From the NCBI RefSeq assembly GCF_038087665.1, contig NZ_CP149925.1, positions 1,019,455 to 1,083,454 on the forward strand: a stretch of 64,000 bases of DNA, in the 5' to 3' direction. Within the stretch, counting starts at the first letter, position 1, and every line of letters starts with the position of its first letter. This stretch comes from Gallaecimonas sp. GXIMD4217 (GTDB taxonomy: Bacteria; Pseudomonadota; Gammaproteobacteria; Enterobacterales; Gallaecimonadaceae). Shown here in pieces: positions 10,168 to 17,498 of the stretch. A program made the translations under genes and the position numbers. The notes below the pieces were generated by a model. It saw nothing but the letters and a program-made list of their open reading frames with translations. It had not been told where the DNA came from and did no database searches.

Positions 10168-10689
10168 ATGCAAACCACCAAACTCCTCAAAGGGATGATG
10201 CTGGCCCTGCCGATCCTGGCACTGTCAGCTTGTTCTTCCACTTCCGGCACCGACGCCGAAAGCCAGACCACTGCCAACCAGCAGGTGGAAGAAGTGGTCA
10301 CCGGTACCGTTGAGCCGGTACTGACCGCCGAGGAAAAGCAGCGCCTGAAAATGGAAGAGCTGCGCCGCGAGCACATCATCTACTTCGACTTCGACAAGTA
10401 CGATGTACGCTCCGAGTTCGCCGAGATCCTGGAAGCCCACGCCGCTTACCTGCGTGACAACGCCAACGTCAAGGTGCTGATCGAAGGTCACGCCGACGAG
10501 CGCGGCACTCCCGAGTACAACATCGCCCTGGGCGAGCGTCGCGGCAAGGCCGTCAAGCAGCACCTGATGGGCCTGGGCGTACTGGACTCCCAGATCACCC
10601 TGGTTTCCTACGGTGAAGAGAAGCCGCTGGATCCCCGCCACAGCGAGGATGCCTTCTCCAAGAACCGTCGTGCCGTTCTGGTCTACTAA
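10168..10689 (+). CDS. pal: Peptidoglycan-associated lipoprotein Pal
   Basis: A 173-residue lipoprotein. The signal peptide ends in lipobox LSAC, so the mature N-terminus is a lipidated Cys. A C-terminal OmpA-like domain (about residues 65-173, with [10 protein letters not shown] and [13 protein letters not shown]) binds diaminopimelate of peptidoglycan. It is the outer-membrane end of the Tol-Pal machine. AAGGACCTAAGG lies immediately before the ATG. Confidence 0.97.
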   Translation: MQTTKLLKGMMLALPILALSACSSTSGTDAESQTTANQQVEEVVTGTVEPVLTAEEKQRLKMEELRREHIIYFDFDKYDVRSEFAEILEAHAAYLRDNANVKVLIEGHADERGTPEYNIALGERRGKAVKQHLMGLGVLDSQITLVSYGEEKPLDPRHSEDAFSKNRRAVLVY

Positions 10690-10692
10690 GCC

Positions 10693-11421
10693 ATGAAGCA
10701 CAAGCTGACAAGTCTCGTCTTGTTGGCCGGTCTGTCCGGCGCTGCCTTGGCAGCGCCGGCGCCCGTTGTAGAGGCCGGTGGCGATCTGGAATCTAGAATC
10801 GCCCGGCTCGAGCGCATGCTGGAAGCGCGTAACCGTAGCCAGCTTGAGATGCAGCAACGGCTGACGGCACTGCAGGACGAAGTCCGTGAGATCCGCGGCA
10901 CCACCGAAGAGCACGACTACAAGCTGGGCCAGATCCTCGATCGCCAGCGCGAGCTTTACAAGGAACTGGACAGACGCCTGAGCGCTGCGCCGGTTACCCA
11001 AACCCCCACTGCCACAGCGCAGCCCGCCGTGGACTACAGCAGCAACCTCAGCGAGAACGAGTCCTACGACAGGGCCGTCAATCTGGTCAAGGAAAAGCAG
11101 TACGAGCAGGCCATCAAGGCCTTCCAGGGCTTCCTGAAGCAGTTCCCCAATTCCAGCTATGCGGCCAACGGCCACTACTGGCTGGGGCAGCTCTATTATC
11201 GCGACCGCAAGATGGCCGAGGCCAAGAGTGCCTTCGAGCAGGTGGCCAACCGCTACCCGAACTCCAACAAGCGGGCCGATGCCATCCTGAAACTGGGCCT
11301 GATCGCCCAGGACCAGGGGGACGCGGCGGCCGCACGTGGTCATTACGAAAAAGTGGTGCGCGAGTACCCCAGTTCCACTTCAGCCAAGATGGCAAAGGAC
11401 AGGCTCAGCCGCCTGAAGTAA
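10693..11421 (+). CDS. cpoB: Cell division coordinator CpoB (YbgF), TPR protein
   Basis: A 242-residue periplasmic protein that starts 3 bases after pal. A signal peptide ends near residue 16 (ALAA). An N-terminal coiled coil (about residues 30-95, trimerising in E. coli) is followed by a Pro/Thr linker and three tetratricopeptide repeats (SYDRAVNLVKEKQYEQAIKA onward). It coordinates peptidoglycan synthesis with Tol-driven outer-membrane constriction. It is the last protein gene of the operon. Confidence 0.95.
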   Translation: MKHKLTSLVLLAGLSGAALAAPAPVVEAGGDLESRIARLERMLEARNRSQLEMQQRLTALQDEVREIRGTTEEHDYKLGQILDRQRELYKELDRRLSAAPVTQTPTATAQPAVDYSSNLSENESYDRAVNLVKEKQYEQAIKAFQGFLKQFPNSSYAANGHYWLGQLYYRDRKMAEAKSAFEQVANRYPNSNKRADAILKLGLIAQDQGDAAAARGHYEKVVREYPSSTSAKMAKDRLSRLK

Positions 11422-11482
11422 GCTTGCCGGAAGACGCCCTGCTGGCTTTTTGCGCAAACGGCCTTGGGGGTGTCATTTTTGG

Positions 11483-11510
11483 TTGCATGGCGCCGGGAAT
11501 TGAGTAAGAT
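11483..11510 (+). promoter_or_regulatory. Sigma-70-like promoter of the first tRNA-Lys gene
   Basis: TTGCAT (11483-11488) and TAAGAT (11505-11510) are separated by 16 bases. A GC-rich discriminator (AGGCGCCCG) follows, typical of stringently controlled stable-RNA promoters. The tRNA begins 12 bases after the -10. Confidence 0.7.
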
Positions 11511-11521
11511 AGGCGCCCGTT

Positions 11522-11597
11522 GGGTCGTTAGCTCAGTTGGTAGAGCAGTTGACTTTTAATCAATTGGTCGATGGTTCGAGTCCATCACGACCCACCA
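11522..11597 (+). tRNA. tRNA-Lys (anticodon TTT), copy 1
   Basis: 76 bases including an encoded CCA. The acceptor stem GGGTCGT / ACGACCC is perfect, the anticodon loop CTTTTAA reads TTT, and the T-loop is TTCGAGT. It is the only copy with an obvious promoter directly upstream, and a terminator-like hairpin follows at 11610. Confidence 0.98.
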
Positions 11598-11609
11598 GCA
11601 TTTATAAGA

Positions 11610-11632
11610 GCCTGCTATAGCGGGCTTTTTTG
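11610..11632 (+). terminator. Terminator-like hairpin after tRNA-Lys copy 1
   Basis: GCCTGCT / AGCGGGC (one G-T pair, short loop) is followed by six T residues. If it works, copies 2-6 need read-through or their own promoters. Confidence 0.55.
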
Positions 11633-11691
11633 TCCCCAGGGACAGGCCGCCGGGGCACCTGAAGGGCGCCGGGGCAAAGAAGAATTAAAGT

Positions 11692-11762
11692 GGGTCGGCC
11701 GCTCAGTTGGGTGAGATGCGAGGAAGACGCAGCATCGAACGCGAGTCAGGACGACGAGCCGG
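11692..11762 (+). pseudogene. Degenerate tRNA-Lys-like block 1
   Basis: It begins GGGTCGGCCGCTCAGTTGG, close to the first 19 bases of the intact tRNA-Lys, and keeps a GAGTC and an ACGAC element near the T-arm and acceptor positions. The middle is replaced by a TGCG-AGGAAGA-CGCA stem with a 7-base loop. The acceptor cannot pair properly and no CCA is encoded. The same block recurs four more times between intact tRNAs. Confidence 0.65.
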
Positions 11763-11813
11763 AAGGCGCGCCAGGACGACTGGTACCACCGAAAGACAAT
11801 CGAAGAATTCAGT

Positions 11814-11889
11814 GGGTCGTTAGCTCAGTTGGTAGAGCAGTTGACTTTTAATCAATTGGTCGATGGTTCGAGCCCATCACGACCCACCA
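11814..11889 (+). tRNA. tRNA-Lys (TTT), copy 2
   Basis: Identical to copy 1 except for one T-to-C change at the end of the T-loop (TTCGAGC), which leaves every stem intact. It is preceded by CGAAGAATTCAGT, the block that precedes every later copy. Confidence 0.97.
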
Positions 11890-11955
11890 CTTATTCAGGC
11901 CGCGGGCCATGCCGGAAGGCGGCCAGGATGCTGGCAGACAGTCGAAGAATTCAGT

Positions 11956-12017
11956 GGGTCGGCCGCTCAGTTGGGTGAGATGCGAGGAAGACGCAGCATC
12001 GAACGCGAGTCAGGACG
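11956..12017 (+). pseudogene. Degenerate tRNA-Lys-like block 2
   Basis: Same sequence as block 1 over 62 bases. The following spacer is 25 bases shorter, consistent with a deletion between two CAGGACG direct repeats that flank the missing segment in the other units. Confidence 0.65.
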
Positions 12018-12052
12018 GCTGGTACCACCGAAAGACAACCGAAGAATTCAGT

Positions 12053-12128
12053 GGGTCGTTAGCTCAGTTGGTAGAGCAGTTGACTTTTAATCAATTGGTC
12101 GATGGTTCGAGTCCATCACGACCCACCA
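12053..12128 (+). tRNA. tRNA-Lys (TTT), copy 3
   Basis: 76 bases, identical to copy 1, CCA encoded, preceded by GAAGAATTCAGT. Confidence 0.98.
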
Positions 12129-12183
12129 CTTATTAAGGCCTCAAGGCGCGCCAGGACGCTGGCAGACAATTGAAGAATTCAGT

Positions 12184-12254
12184 GGGTCGGCCGCTCAGTT
12201 GGGTGAGATGCGAGGAAGACGCAGCATCGAACGCGAGTCAGGACGACGAGCCGG
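12184..12254 (+). pseudogene. Degenerate tRNA-Lys-like block 3
   Basis: Same tRNA-like block as at 11692, including the TGCG/CGCA stem and GAGTC element. Confidence 0.65.
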
Positions 12255-12305
12255 AAGGCGCGCCAGGACGGCTGGTACCACCGAAAGAAAATCGAAGAAT
12301 TCAGT

Positions 12306-12381
12306 GGGTCGTTAGCTCAGTTGGTAGAGCAGTTGACTTTTAATCAATTGGTCGATGGTTCGAGTCCATCACGACCCACCA
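12306..12381 (+). tRNA. tRNA-Lys (TTT), copy 4
   Basis: 76 bases, identical to copy 1, CCA encoded, preceded by GAAGAATTCAGT. Confidence 0.98.
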
Positions 12382-12448
12382 CTTATTAAGGCCGCAGGGC
12401 CATGCCGGAAGGCGGCCAGGACGCTGGCAGACAATCGAAGAATTCAGT

Positions 12449-12519
12449 GGATCGGCCGCTCAGTTGGGTGAGATGCGAGGAAGACGCAGCATCGAACGCG
12501 AGTCAGGACGACGAGCCGG
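12449..12519 (+). pseudogene. Degenerate tRNA-Lys-like block 4
   Basis: As the other blocks, but beginning GGATCGG instead of GGGTCGG, a further decay of the acceptor strand. Confidence 0.65.
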
Positions 12520-12570
12520 AAGGCGCGCCAGGACGGCTGGTTCCACCGAAAGAGAATCGAAGAATTCAGT

Positions 12571-12646
12571 GGGTCGTTAGCTCAGTTGGTAGAGCAGTTG
12601 ACTTTTAATCAATTGGTCGATGGTTCGAGTCCATCACGACCCACCA
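12571..12646 (+). tRNA. tRNA-Lys (TTT), copy 5
   Basis: 76 bases, identical to copy 1, CCA encoded, preceded by GAAGAATTCAGT. Copies 4, 5 and 6 are spaced exactly 265 bases apart. Confidence 0.98.
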
Positions 12647-12713
12647 CTTATTAAGGCCGCAGGGCCATGCCGGAAGGCGGCCAGGACGCTGGCAGACAAT
12701 CGAAGCATTCAGT

Positions 12714-12784
12714 GGGTCGGCCGCTCAGTTGGGTGAGATGCGAGGAAGACGCAGCATCGAACGCGAGTCAGGACGACGAGCCGG
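12714..12784 (+). pseudogene. Degenerate tRNA-Lys-like block 5
   Basis: As block 1. The upstream block reads GAAGCATTCAGT here, a change shared with the unit before tRNA copy 6, which suggests recent homogenisation of neighbouring units. Confidence 0.65.
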
Positions 12785-12835
12785 AAGGCGCGCCAGGACG
12801 GCTGGCACCACCAAAAGACAATCGAAGCATTCAGT

Positions 12836-12911
12836 GGGTCGTTAGCTCAGTTGGTAGAGCAGTTGACTTTTAATCAATTGGTCGATGGTTCGAGTCCATC
12901 ACGACCCACCA
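12836..12911 (+). tRNA. tRNA-Lys (TTT), copy 6
   Basis: 76 bases, identical to copy 1, CCA encoded. It is followed after 10 bases by a strong terminator. Confidence 0.98.
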
Positions 12912-12921
12912 CTAATCAAGG

Positions 12922-12946
12922 AACCCCGCCACTGGCGGGGTTTTTT
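12922..12946 (+). terminator. Terminator of the tRNA-Lys array
   Basis: AACCCCGCC / GGCGGGGTT with a 3-base loop, followed by a run of T. Confidence 0.85.
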
Positions 12947-12974
12947 GTTGTCCAACGACTAACTGCGCTATAAT
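12945..12974 (+). promoter_or_regulatory. Probable sigma-70 promoter of nadA
   Basis: TTGTTG (12945-12950) and a perfect TATAAT (12969-12974) are 18 bases apart. The -35 overlaps the tail of the preceding terminator. The nadA ATG lies 38 bases after the -10. Confidence 0.65.
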
Positions 12975-13012
12975 GCGCCGCCACGTCAGGTGGTAGTGAG
13001 TTCGGTGACGTT

Positions 13013-14077
13013 ATGACAGATATGCCCCAGGTAGTAGATATCGATTACCCCTTCCCGCCCAAGCCGGCCCCCCTCAGCGAGGCCGAAAAGGCGGACTACA
13101 AGGCCAAAATCAAGCAGCTCCTGAAAGAACAGGATGCGGTGCTGGTGGCCCATTACTACACGGATCCGGAGATCCAGGCCCTGGCCGAAGAGACCGGTGG
13201 CTGTGTATCCGACTCCCTGGAAATGGCCCGTTTCGGCAAGGAACACCCCGCCAAGACGCTGATCGTGGCCGGCGTGCGCTTCATGGGCGAAACCGCCAAG
13301 ATCCTCAGCCAGGAAAAACGGGTGCTGATGCCGACCCTGGAGGCCACCTGTTCACTGGACCTGGGCTGCCCGGCCAAGGAGTTCAGTGCCTTCTGCGACG
13401 CTCACCCGGACCACACCGTGGTCGTCTACGCCAACACCTCCACCGCCGTGAAGGCCCGGGCCGACTGGGTGGTGACCTCCAGCATCGCCCTGGAAATCGT
13501 CGAGCACCTGGACAGCGAAGGTCACAAGATCATCTGGGGCCCGGACCGTCACTTGGGCTCCTATATCGCCAAGGAAACCGGCGCCGACATGATCCTCTGG
13601 CAGGGCGCCTGCATCGTCCACGACGAGTTCAAGGCCAAGGCCCTGCGTGACCTCAAGGCCGTGTACCCGGACGCCGCCGTGCTGGTACACCCGGAAAGCC
13701 CGGCCAGCATCGTCGAGATGGCCGATGCCGTCGGCTCCACCAGCCAGCTGATCAAGGCGGCCCAGGATCTGCCCAACAAGCAGCTGATCGTGGCCACCGA
13801 CAGGGGTATCTTCTACAAGATGCAGCAGCTGTGCCCGGACAAGGAGTTCATCGAGGCGCCCACCGCCGGCAACGGCGCCACCTGCCGCAGCTGCGCCCAT
13901 TGCCCCTGGATGGCCATGAACGGTCTCAAGTCCATCCATGATGCCCTCACCGCCGAGGACAAGAGCCCCCACGAGATCTTCGTGGACGAGGCCCTGGGCG
14001 AGAAGGCGATGGTGCCGCTGAACCGCATGCTGGACTTCGCCAAGAGCCTCAACATGAAGGCCAAGGGCAACGCCTGA
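13013..14077 (+). CDS. nadA: Quinolinate synthase A
   Basis: A 354-residue [4Fe-4S] enzyme that condenses iminoaspartate with dihydroxyacetone phosphate to quinolinate in NAD synthesis. The three cluster Cys are expected in the [21 protein letters not shown] and [12 protein letters not shown] segments. The early HYYTDPEIQ segment is typical of the family. ATG 13013 is preceded by only a weak ribosome site (GGTGACGTT). nadA after the tol-pal/tRNA-Lys cluster is a conserved gammaproteobacterial arrangement. It has its own promoter and terminator. Confidence 0.97.
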   Translation: MTDMPQVVDIDYPFPPKPAPLSEAEKADYKAKIKQLLKEQDAVLVAHYYTDPEIQALAEETGGCVSDSLEMARFGKEHPAKTLIVAGVRFMGETAKILSQEKRVLMPTLEATCSLDLGCPAKEFSAFCDAHPDHTVVVYANTSTAVKARADWVVTSSIALEIVEHLDSEGHKIIWGPDRHLGSYIAKETGADMILWQGACIVHDEFKAKALRDLKAVYPDAAVLVHPESPASIVEMADAVGSTSQLIKAAQDLPNKQLIVATDRGIFYKMQQLCPDKEFIEAPTAGNGATCRSCAHCPWMAMNGLKSIHDALTAEDKSPHEIFVDEALGEKAMVPLNRMLDFAKSLNMKAKGNA

Positions 14078-14094
14078 GGGTACGTAAGAGTAGG

Positions 14095-14121
14095 AAAAGC
14101 CGCCATTTAGGCGGCTTTTTC
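14095..14121 (+). terminator. Terminator of nadA
   Basis: AAAGCCGCC / GGCGGCTTT with a 5-base loop and a T run. Confidence 0.85.
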
Positions 14122-14171
14122 GTCTCTTTGTCTAAAAGCTCGCCGAACGATACTTTTTCTCTAAAAAGCGG

Positions 14172-14200
14172 TTGACCGGGCGGCGGCCATTACCTAATAT
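14172..14200 (+). promoter_or_regulatory. Sigma-70 promoter of tRNA-Ser
   Basis: TTGACC (14172-14177) and TAATAT (14195-14200) with a 17-base spacer, followed by a GC-rich discriminator (AGCGCCCCG). Confidence 0.75.
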
Positions 14201-14255
14201 AGCGCCCCGTCGACAGGGGAAAGCAAGCGCAGAACGCTGGCGACGAAATAATTTG

Positions 14256-14342
14256 GTGAGGTGTCCGAGTGGCTGAAGGAGCACGCCTGGAAAGTGTGTA
14301 TACGGCAACGTATCGAGGGTTCGAATCCCTCCCTCACCGCCA
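14256..14342 (+). tRNA. tRNA-Ser (anticodon GGA)
   Basis: 87 bases with encoded CCA. The acceptor GGTGAGG / CCTCACC is perfect, the anticodon loop CTGGAAA reads GGA, a long class II variable arm is present (TGTGTATACGGCAACGTATC region) and the T-loop is TTCGAAT. Confidence 0.97.
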
Positions 14343-14351
14343 TATTGAAGC

Positions 14352-14379
14352 TAGAAAGCCCGCTGAAAAGCAGGCTTTC
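14352..14379 (+). terminator. Hairpin after tRNA-Ser
   Basis: AGAAAGCC / GGCTTTCT inverted repeat (one internal mismatch) with a GAAAA loop. No T run follows, so it may be a processing or weak termination signal. Confidence 0.45.
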
Positions 14380-14396
14380 TGCTATCTGGCGTCCGG

Positions 14397-14483
14397 TTGC
14401 AAGCGTCCGACTCGGCCGTAGGAGCCTCGCGCTCGGCTGCACGCAAGCCGCGCTTGCGTTTCGAGCCTCGCCCCTCACCGCCA
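14397..14483 (+). pseudogene. Degenerate tRNA-Ser copy
   Basis: The last 12 bases, CCCTCACCGCCA, equal the 3' end of the intact tRNA-Ser. GTCCGACTCGGCCGTAGGAGC aligns with the intact D-arm region and TTCGAGCC with the T-loop. Its total length of 87 bases equals the intact gene. The 5' acceptor strand (TTGCAAG) cannot pair with the 3' strand, and no Ser anticodon arm remains. Confidence 0.65.
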
Positions 14484-14491
14484 TATAAAAG

Positions 14492-14530
14492 AAAAAGCCC
14501 CGCTCAATCGAGCGGGGCTTTTTCTTTTTT
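14492..14530 (+). terminator. Strong terminator downstream of the tRNA-Ser region
   Basis: AAAAAGCCCCGCTC / GAGCGGGGCTTTTT with loop AATC, followed by CTTTTTTTCC. The symmetric A and T tracts would also allow function on the minus strand. Confidence 0.85.
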
Positions 14531-14569
14531 TCCGGTTTGGGAAGACTTGGTTCGAAGCCTTGGGTTCGA

Positions 14570-14640
14570 CAAAGCGGCAGGATAGCCGCTTTGCACAGCC
14601 AACGGCTGCCCAAAGGGCGAACGCCAGGGATGGCGCGAGT
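14570..14640. repeat. Dispersed hairpin-rich element
   Basis: Contains CAAAGCGGC-aggata-GCCGCTTTG (9-bp perfect stem), GCCC-aaa-GGGC, and AGGGCGAA-CGCC-AGGGAT-GGCG-CGAGT. The last has the same conserved loop and flanks as the hairpins at 3097 and 3214 but different stem bases. No gene is seen between 14531 and 14721. Confidence 0.55.
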
Positions 14641-14721
14641 GGATCCCTCCCGAAGGCCCGCTTATATGTGGCCGTTTTCTAACATGGGGATACAGGTGCC
14701 TGGTGTTGCTGATGGCCGCAC

Positions 14722-15201
14722 TTAACTGCACCCTTCCAATGCCAACAACGCCTCCTTGCGCCACAGGCCGCCGGCATAGCCGGTGAGCTTGCCGCTGGCA
14801 CCCAGCACCCGGTGGCAGGGCACTATGACCGATAGCGGGTTGCGGCCGTTGGCGGCGGCCACGGCCCGCACCGCGCTGGGGCGGCCCAGTGCTTCGGCCA
14901 GCGCCTTGTAGCTGTACGTGTGGCCGAAGGGAATGGCCCTGAGCCCGGCCCAGACCTGCTGCTGAAAGTCGGTGCCCTTGGGGGCCAGTGGCAGCTCGAA
15001 GTCGCGGCGATGACCGGCGAAGTACTCGGTCAGTTGGCGCCGGGCTTCCAGCAGCACCCAATGCTTGCTGCCGTCGTGCCAGGCCGGGCTTCGGCCAGGG
15101 TGGTGCATCTGGCCGTCGAAATAGGCGGCCGTCAGGGCCGACCCGTTTGCCACCAGCAGCAGCTGGCCCAGCGGGGTCTTCATTTCCAGGCAATGGTTCA
15201 T
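14722..15201 (-). CDS. ogt: Methylated-DNA--protein-cysteine S-methyltransferase
   Basis: A 159-residue O6-alkylguanine/O4-alkylthymine repair protein that transfers the alkyl group to its own Cys and is used once. The active-site segment is VIVPCHRV. ATG at 15201 was chosen because it has an AAGGAG ribosome site 7 bases upstream; a longer reading to 15270 overlaps the upstream gene and lacks one. It lies 11 bases after the ada-alkA stop, so the two form an alkylation-repair operon. Confidence 0.93.
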   Translation of the reverse strand: MNHCLEMKTPLGQLLLVANGSALTAAYFDGQMHHPGRSPAWHDGSKHWVLLEARRQLTEYFAGHRRDFELPLAPKGTDFQQQVWAGLRAIPFGHTYSYKALAEALGRPSAVRAVAAANGRNPLSVIVPCHRVLGASGKLTGYAGGLWRKEALLALEGCS

Positions 15202-15212
15202 GGCTGTCTCCT

Positions 15213-16625
15213 TCAGGGCTGCTTCTGCGCCAGGCTGCGCCACAGGTGCATGACGGCGTACGAGCGCCACGGGCGCCAGGGCTCGGCCAAGGCCTGCAGC
15301 CGTTTCCCGTTCGTTTCGCCCAGGGCCTTCTTGACGCCGTGATCGGCCGTCAGGAAGCGATCAGGGCAGCCCAGGGCGCGCATGGCGATATAGTCGGCCG
15401 TCCAGGGGCCTATGCCCGGTAACGCCAGCAGCCTGTCGACCTGAGCGTCCACGTCCTGGCCCGGTTTCAATACCAGCTCGCCGTCGGCCACGGCCCTGGC
15501 CAGCGCCAAGATGGCCCTTGAGCGGCTGGCCAGGATCCCGAGCCGGCCAAGCTGATCCTGGCTTGCCTGCGCCATCCTTTCCGGTGACGGGAAGCTGTAG
15601 GCCAGTTCCTCGAAAGGCGTTTTCAACGGCTCGCCCAAGGCCGTGACGAGGCGGCCGGCCAGGGTATGGGCCGCCTTGACGGTGACCTGCTGGCCGAGGA
15701 TGGCGCGCACGGCCATTTCGAAGCCGTCAAAGGTGCCGGGCAGGCGCAGGCCGGGGGCTCCGGTCGCCAGCTTGCCAAGCGCCGAGGCCACCTCGTCCGG
15801 CCGGCACCAGAGATCGAAGCAATGCCTGGCCCCGGCCACGAGCTGGGGCAGCACGGGCGCCAACGACTGGCTGATGCTGAGGGTGATGGCATTCCCGGCG
15901 CTGCTTGCCTCCAGCCAGCCGCTGTGTTCGCCAAGTTGCAGCGTGCGGCGATAGTGGCCGCCCGTTATGGACTCGACGCCGCGGATCAGCCGCTGCGACA
16001 AAAAGGCCAGCAGCGCCGGCCAGTCGAGCGGCGGCACGAAGGGCAGCGTCAAGGTGATGGGGCTGTCACCGGCCGATTTGCCCTTGCGCAGCTCGGTCGG
16101 GGCCAGGCGGTAGCGTTCCTTGAAGAGGTGGTTGAAGCGGCTGAGGCTCTGGAAGCCGGCCGTCATGGCAATGGTGGCAACGGGCAGCGCCGTGTCGGTG
16201 AGCAGTCGCTTCGCAAGCAGCAGCCGCTGGGTCTGGAGATAGCGGACCGGGGTCGTGCCAAGCTCCTGCTCGAAGACCCGCCGCAAATGCCGGTCGGAGA
16301 CGCCGAGTTCGCTCGCAAGCGCTGCCAGGCTGCCGTCATGGCCGGATTCGAGGCGCTGCAAGGTGGCGCGGACGAGCCTGTCCTTGGCGTCTATGGGGGC
16401 GAGGCCGGGGGCAAGCTCGGGCCGGCAGCGCAGGCAGGGCCGAAAGCCGGCGTCTTCGGCGGCAGCGGCGGAGGAAAAGAAGCGGCAGTTCTCGGGCTTA
16501 GGCGTCTTGGCCGTGCAGACGGGCCGGCAATAGATGCCGGTGGTGACGACGCCGACGAAGAGACGGCCGTCATAGCGGGCATCATTGCTGGTGATGATGG
16601 GGTAGCAGGTGCTGGTTTCCAACAT
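15213..16625 (-). CDS. alkA: Ada-type regulator fused to 3-methyladenine DNA glycosylase II (AlkA)
   Basis: 470 residues from ATG 16625, which has AGGAG 6 bases upstream; ATG 16643 is possible but lacks a good site. Domains: an Ada zinc-binding methyl acceptor (about residues 5-75, Cys pairs in YCRPVC and CLRC), an AraC-type helix-turn-helix (about 80-180), AlkA_N (about 190-300), and an HhH-GPD glycosylase (about 305-460, LPGIGPWTADYIAMRALG with catalytic Asp in DRFLTADHG). The protein should sense methyl phosphotriesters, activate transcription and excise N3-methyladenine. It is co-oriented with ogt. The fusion is known in other bacteria. Confidence 0.92.
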   Translation of the reverse strand: MLETSTCYPIITSNDARYDGRLFVGVVTTGIYCRPVCTAKTPKPENCRFFSSAAAAEDAGFRPCLRCRPELAPGLAPIDAKDRLVRATLQRLESGHDGSLAALASELGVSDRHLRRVFEQELGTTPVRYLQTQRLLLAKRLLTDTALPVATIAMTAGFQSLSRFNHLFKERYRLAPTELRKGKSAGDSPITLTLPFVPPLDWPALLAFLSQRLIRGVESITGGHYRRTLQLGEHSGWLEASSAGNAITLSISQSLAPVLPQLVAGARHCFDLWCRPDEVASALGKLATGAPGLRLPGTFDGFEMAVRAILGQQVTVKAAHTLAGRLVTALGEPLKTPFEELAYSFPSPERMAQASQDQLGRLGILASRSRAILALARAVADGELVLKPGQDVDAQVDRLLALPGIGPWTADYIAMRALGCPDRFLTADHGVKKALGETNGKRLQALAEPWRPWRSYAVMHLWRSLAQKQP

Positions 16626-16699
16626 GGGGGCTCCTGTGTTCATGGAGCCATCATAGGCCGTGGGGGCGGCGAAAGCTTGCCGTTTTCGGACCTGGATTT

Positions 16700-17353
16700 T
16701 CAGATGAAGTCGCAGGGGGCCGAGAAGGTCATCCGCTTGCCGCTGTAGGGGTGGTGAATGCTGAGGTCGGCGGCATGGAGCAGGAGCCGGGGCGAGGCGG
16801 CAAGGGCGTCTCCCGTGGCATAGAAGCGGTCGCCAAGGATGGGGTGGCCAAGCTCAAGCATGTGGACCCGGAGCTGGTGAGAGCGGCCGGTGATGGGAAT
16901 GAGCTCGACAAGGGATGAGTGAGCGTCTTCGGACAGGACGTGGTAATGGGTCTGGGACGGCTTGCCGTTTTCAAGGCAGACCATCTGCTTCGGCCGGTTC
17001 GGCCAGTCGCAGATCAGCGGCAGATCGACCGTGCCTTCCTTTTTCTCTAAGTGACCCCAGACCCTGGCCAGGTACCGCTTCGCCGTTTCCCGCTCCCGGA
17101 ACTGGCGCTTGAGCTCCCGCTCGGCGTCCTTGCGCAGCGCCAGCACCATGATGCCGGACGTATCCATGTCGAGGCGATGGACGACATGGGAGCCGGGATG
17201 CCGCTCCAGGACCCGGGCCCAGACGCTGTCCCTGTGGGCCGGATCCCGGCCCGGCACCGACAGCAGGCCGCTTGGCTTGTTGACGACGAGGATGTCCTTG
17301 TCTTCATGAAGGATGTCCAGCCAGGGGCTTTGGGGCGGTTGGTATTGGAACAT
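16700..17353 (-). CDS. rluA: RluA-family RNA pseudouridine synthase
   Basis: 217 residues from ATG 17353, close to the 219 of E. coli RluA, which modifies 23S rRNA U746 and tRNA U32. Motif HRLDMDTSGIMVLAL carries the catalytic Asp. No S4 domain is present, as expected for RluA rather than RluC/D. The later RSHQLRVHMLELGHPILGDRFY segment is family-typical. The start was chosen over 17410 because the extra N-terminus is unlike the family. Confidence 0.9.
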   Translation of the reverse strand: MFQYQPPQSPWLDILHEDKDILVVNKPSGLLSVPGRDPAHRDSVWARVLERHPGSHVVHRLDMDTSGIMVLALRKDAERELKRQFRERETAKRYLARVWGHLEKKEGTVDLPLICDWPNRPKQMVCLENGKPSQTHYHVLSEDAHSSLVELIPITGRSHQLRVHMLELGHPILGDRFYATGDALAASPRLLLHAADLSIHHPYSGKRMTFSAPCDFI

Positions 17354-17498
17354 GGCGCACTTTCTCTCAAGCGGGGCGCTAAAGATACCGCAACGGCGCG
17401 TCCCGCGCATCCACCTTGCCCTTCGACAAAGCCTTGACTAGACATGAATGTGACCCCGTTGTCTCGGGCCAATTCCCTTCCATTTCGGAGACAGACCC

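Noticed and set aside
11863-12873. ORFs of 68-75 codons in the tRNA-Lys array
   Set aside because: They are translations of the tRNA and spacer repeats, as shown by the same peptide appearing in each unit.
11522-12911. CRISPR array
   Set aside because: The regular spacing comes from 76-base tRNA genes; spacers are themselves repeated, not unique, and there are no cas genes.
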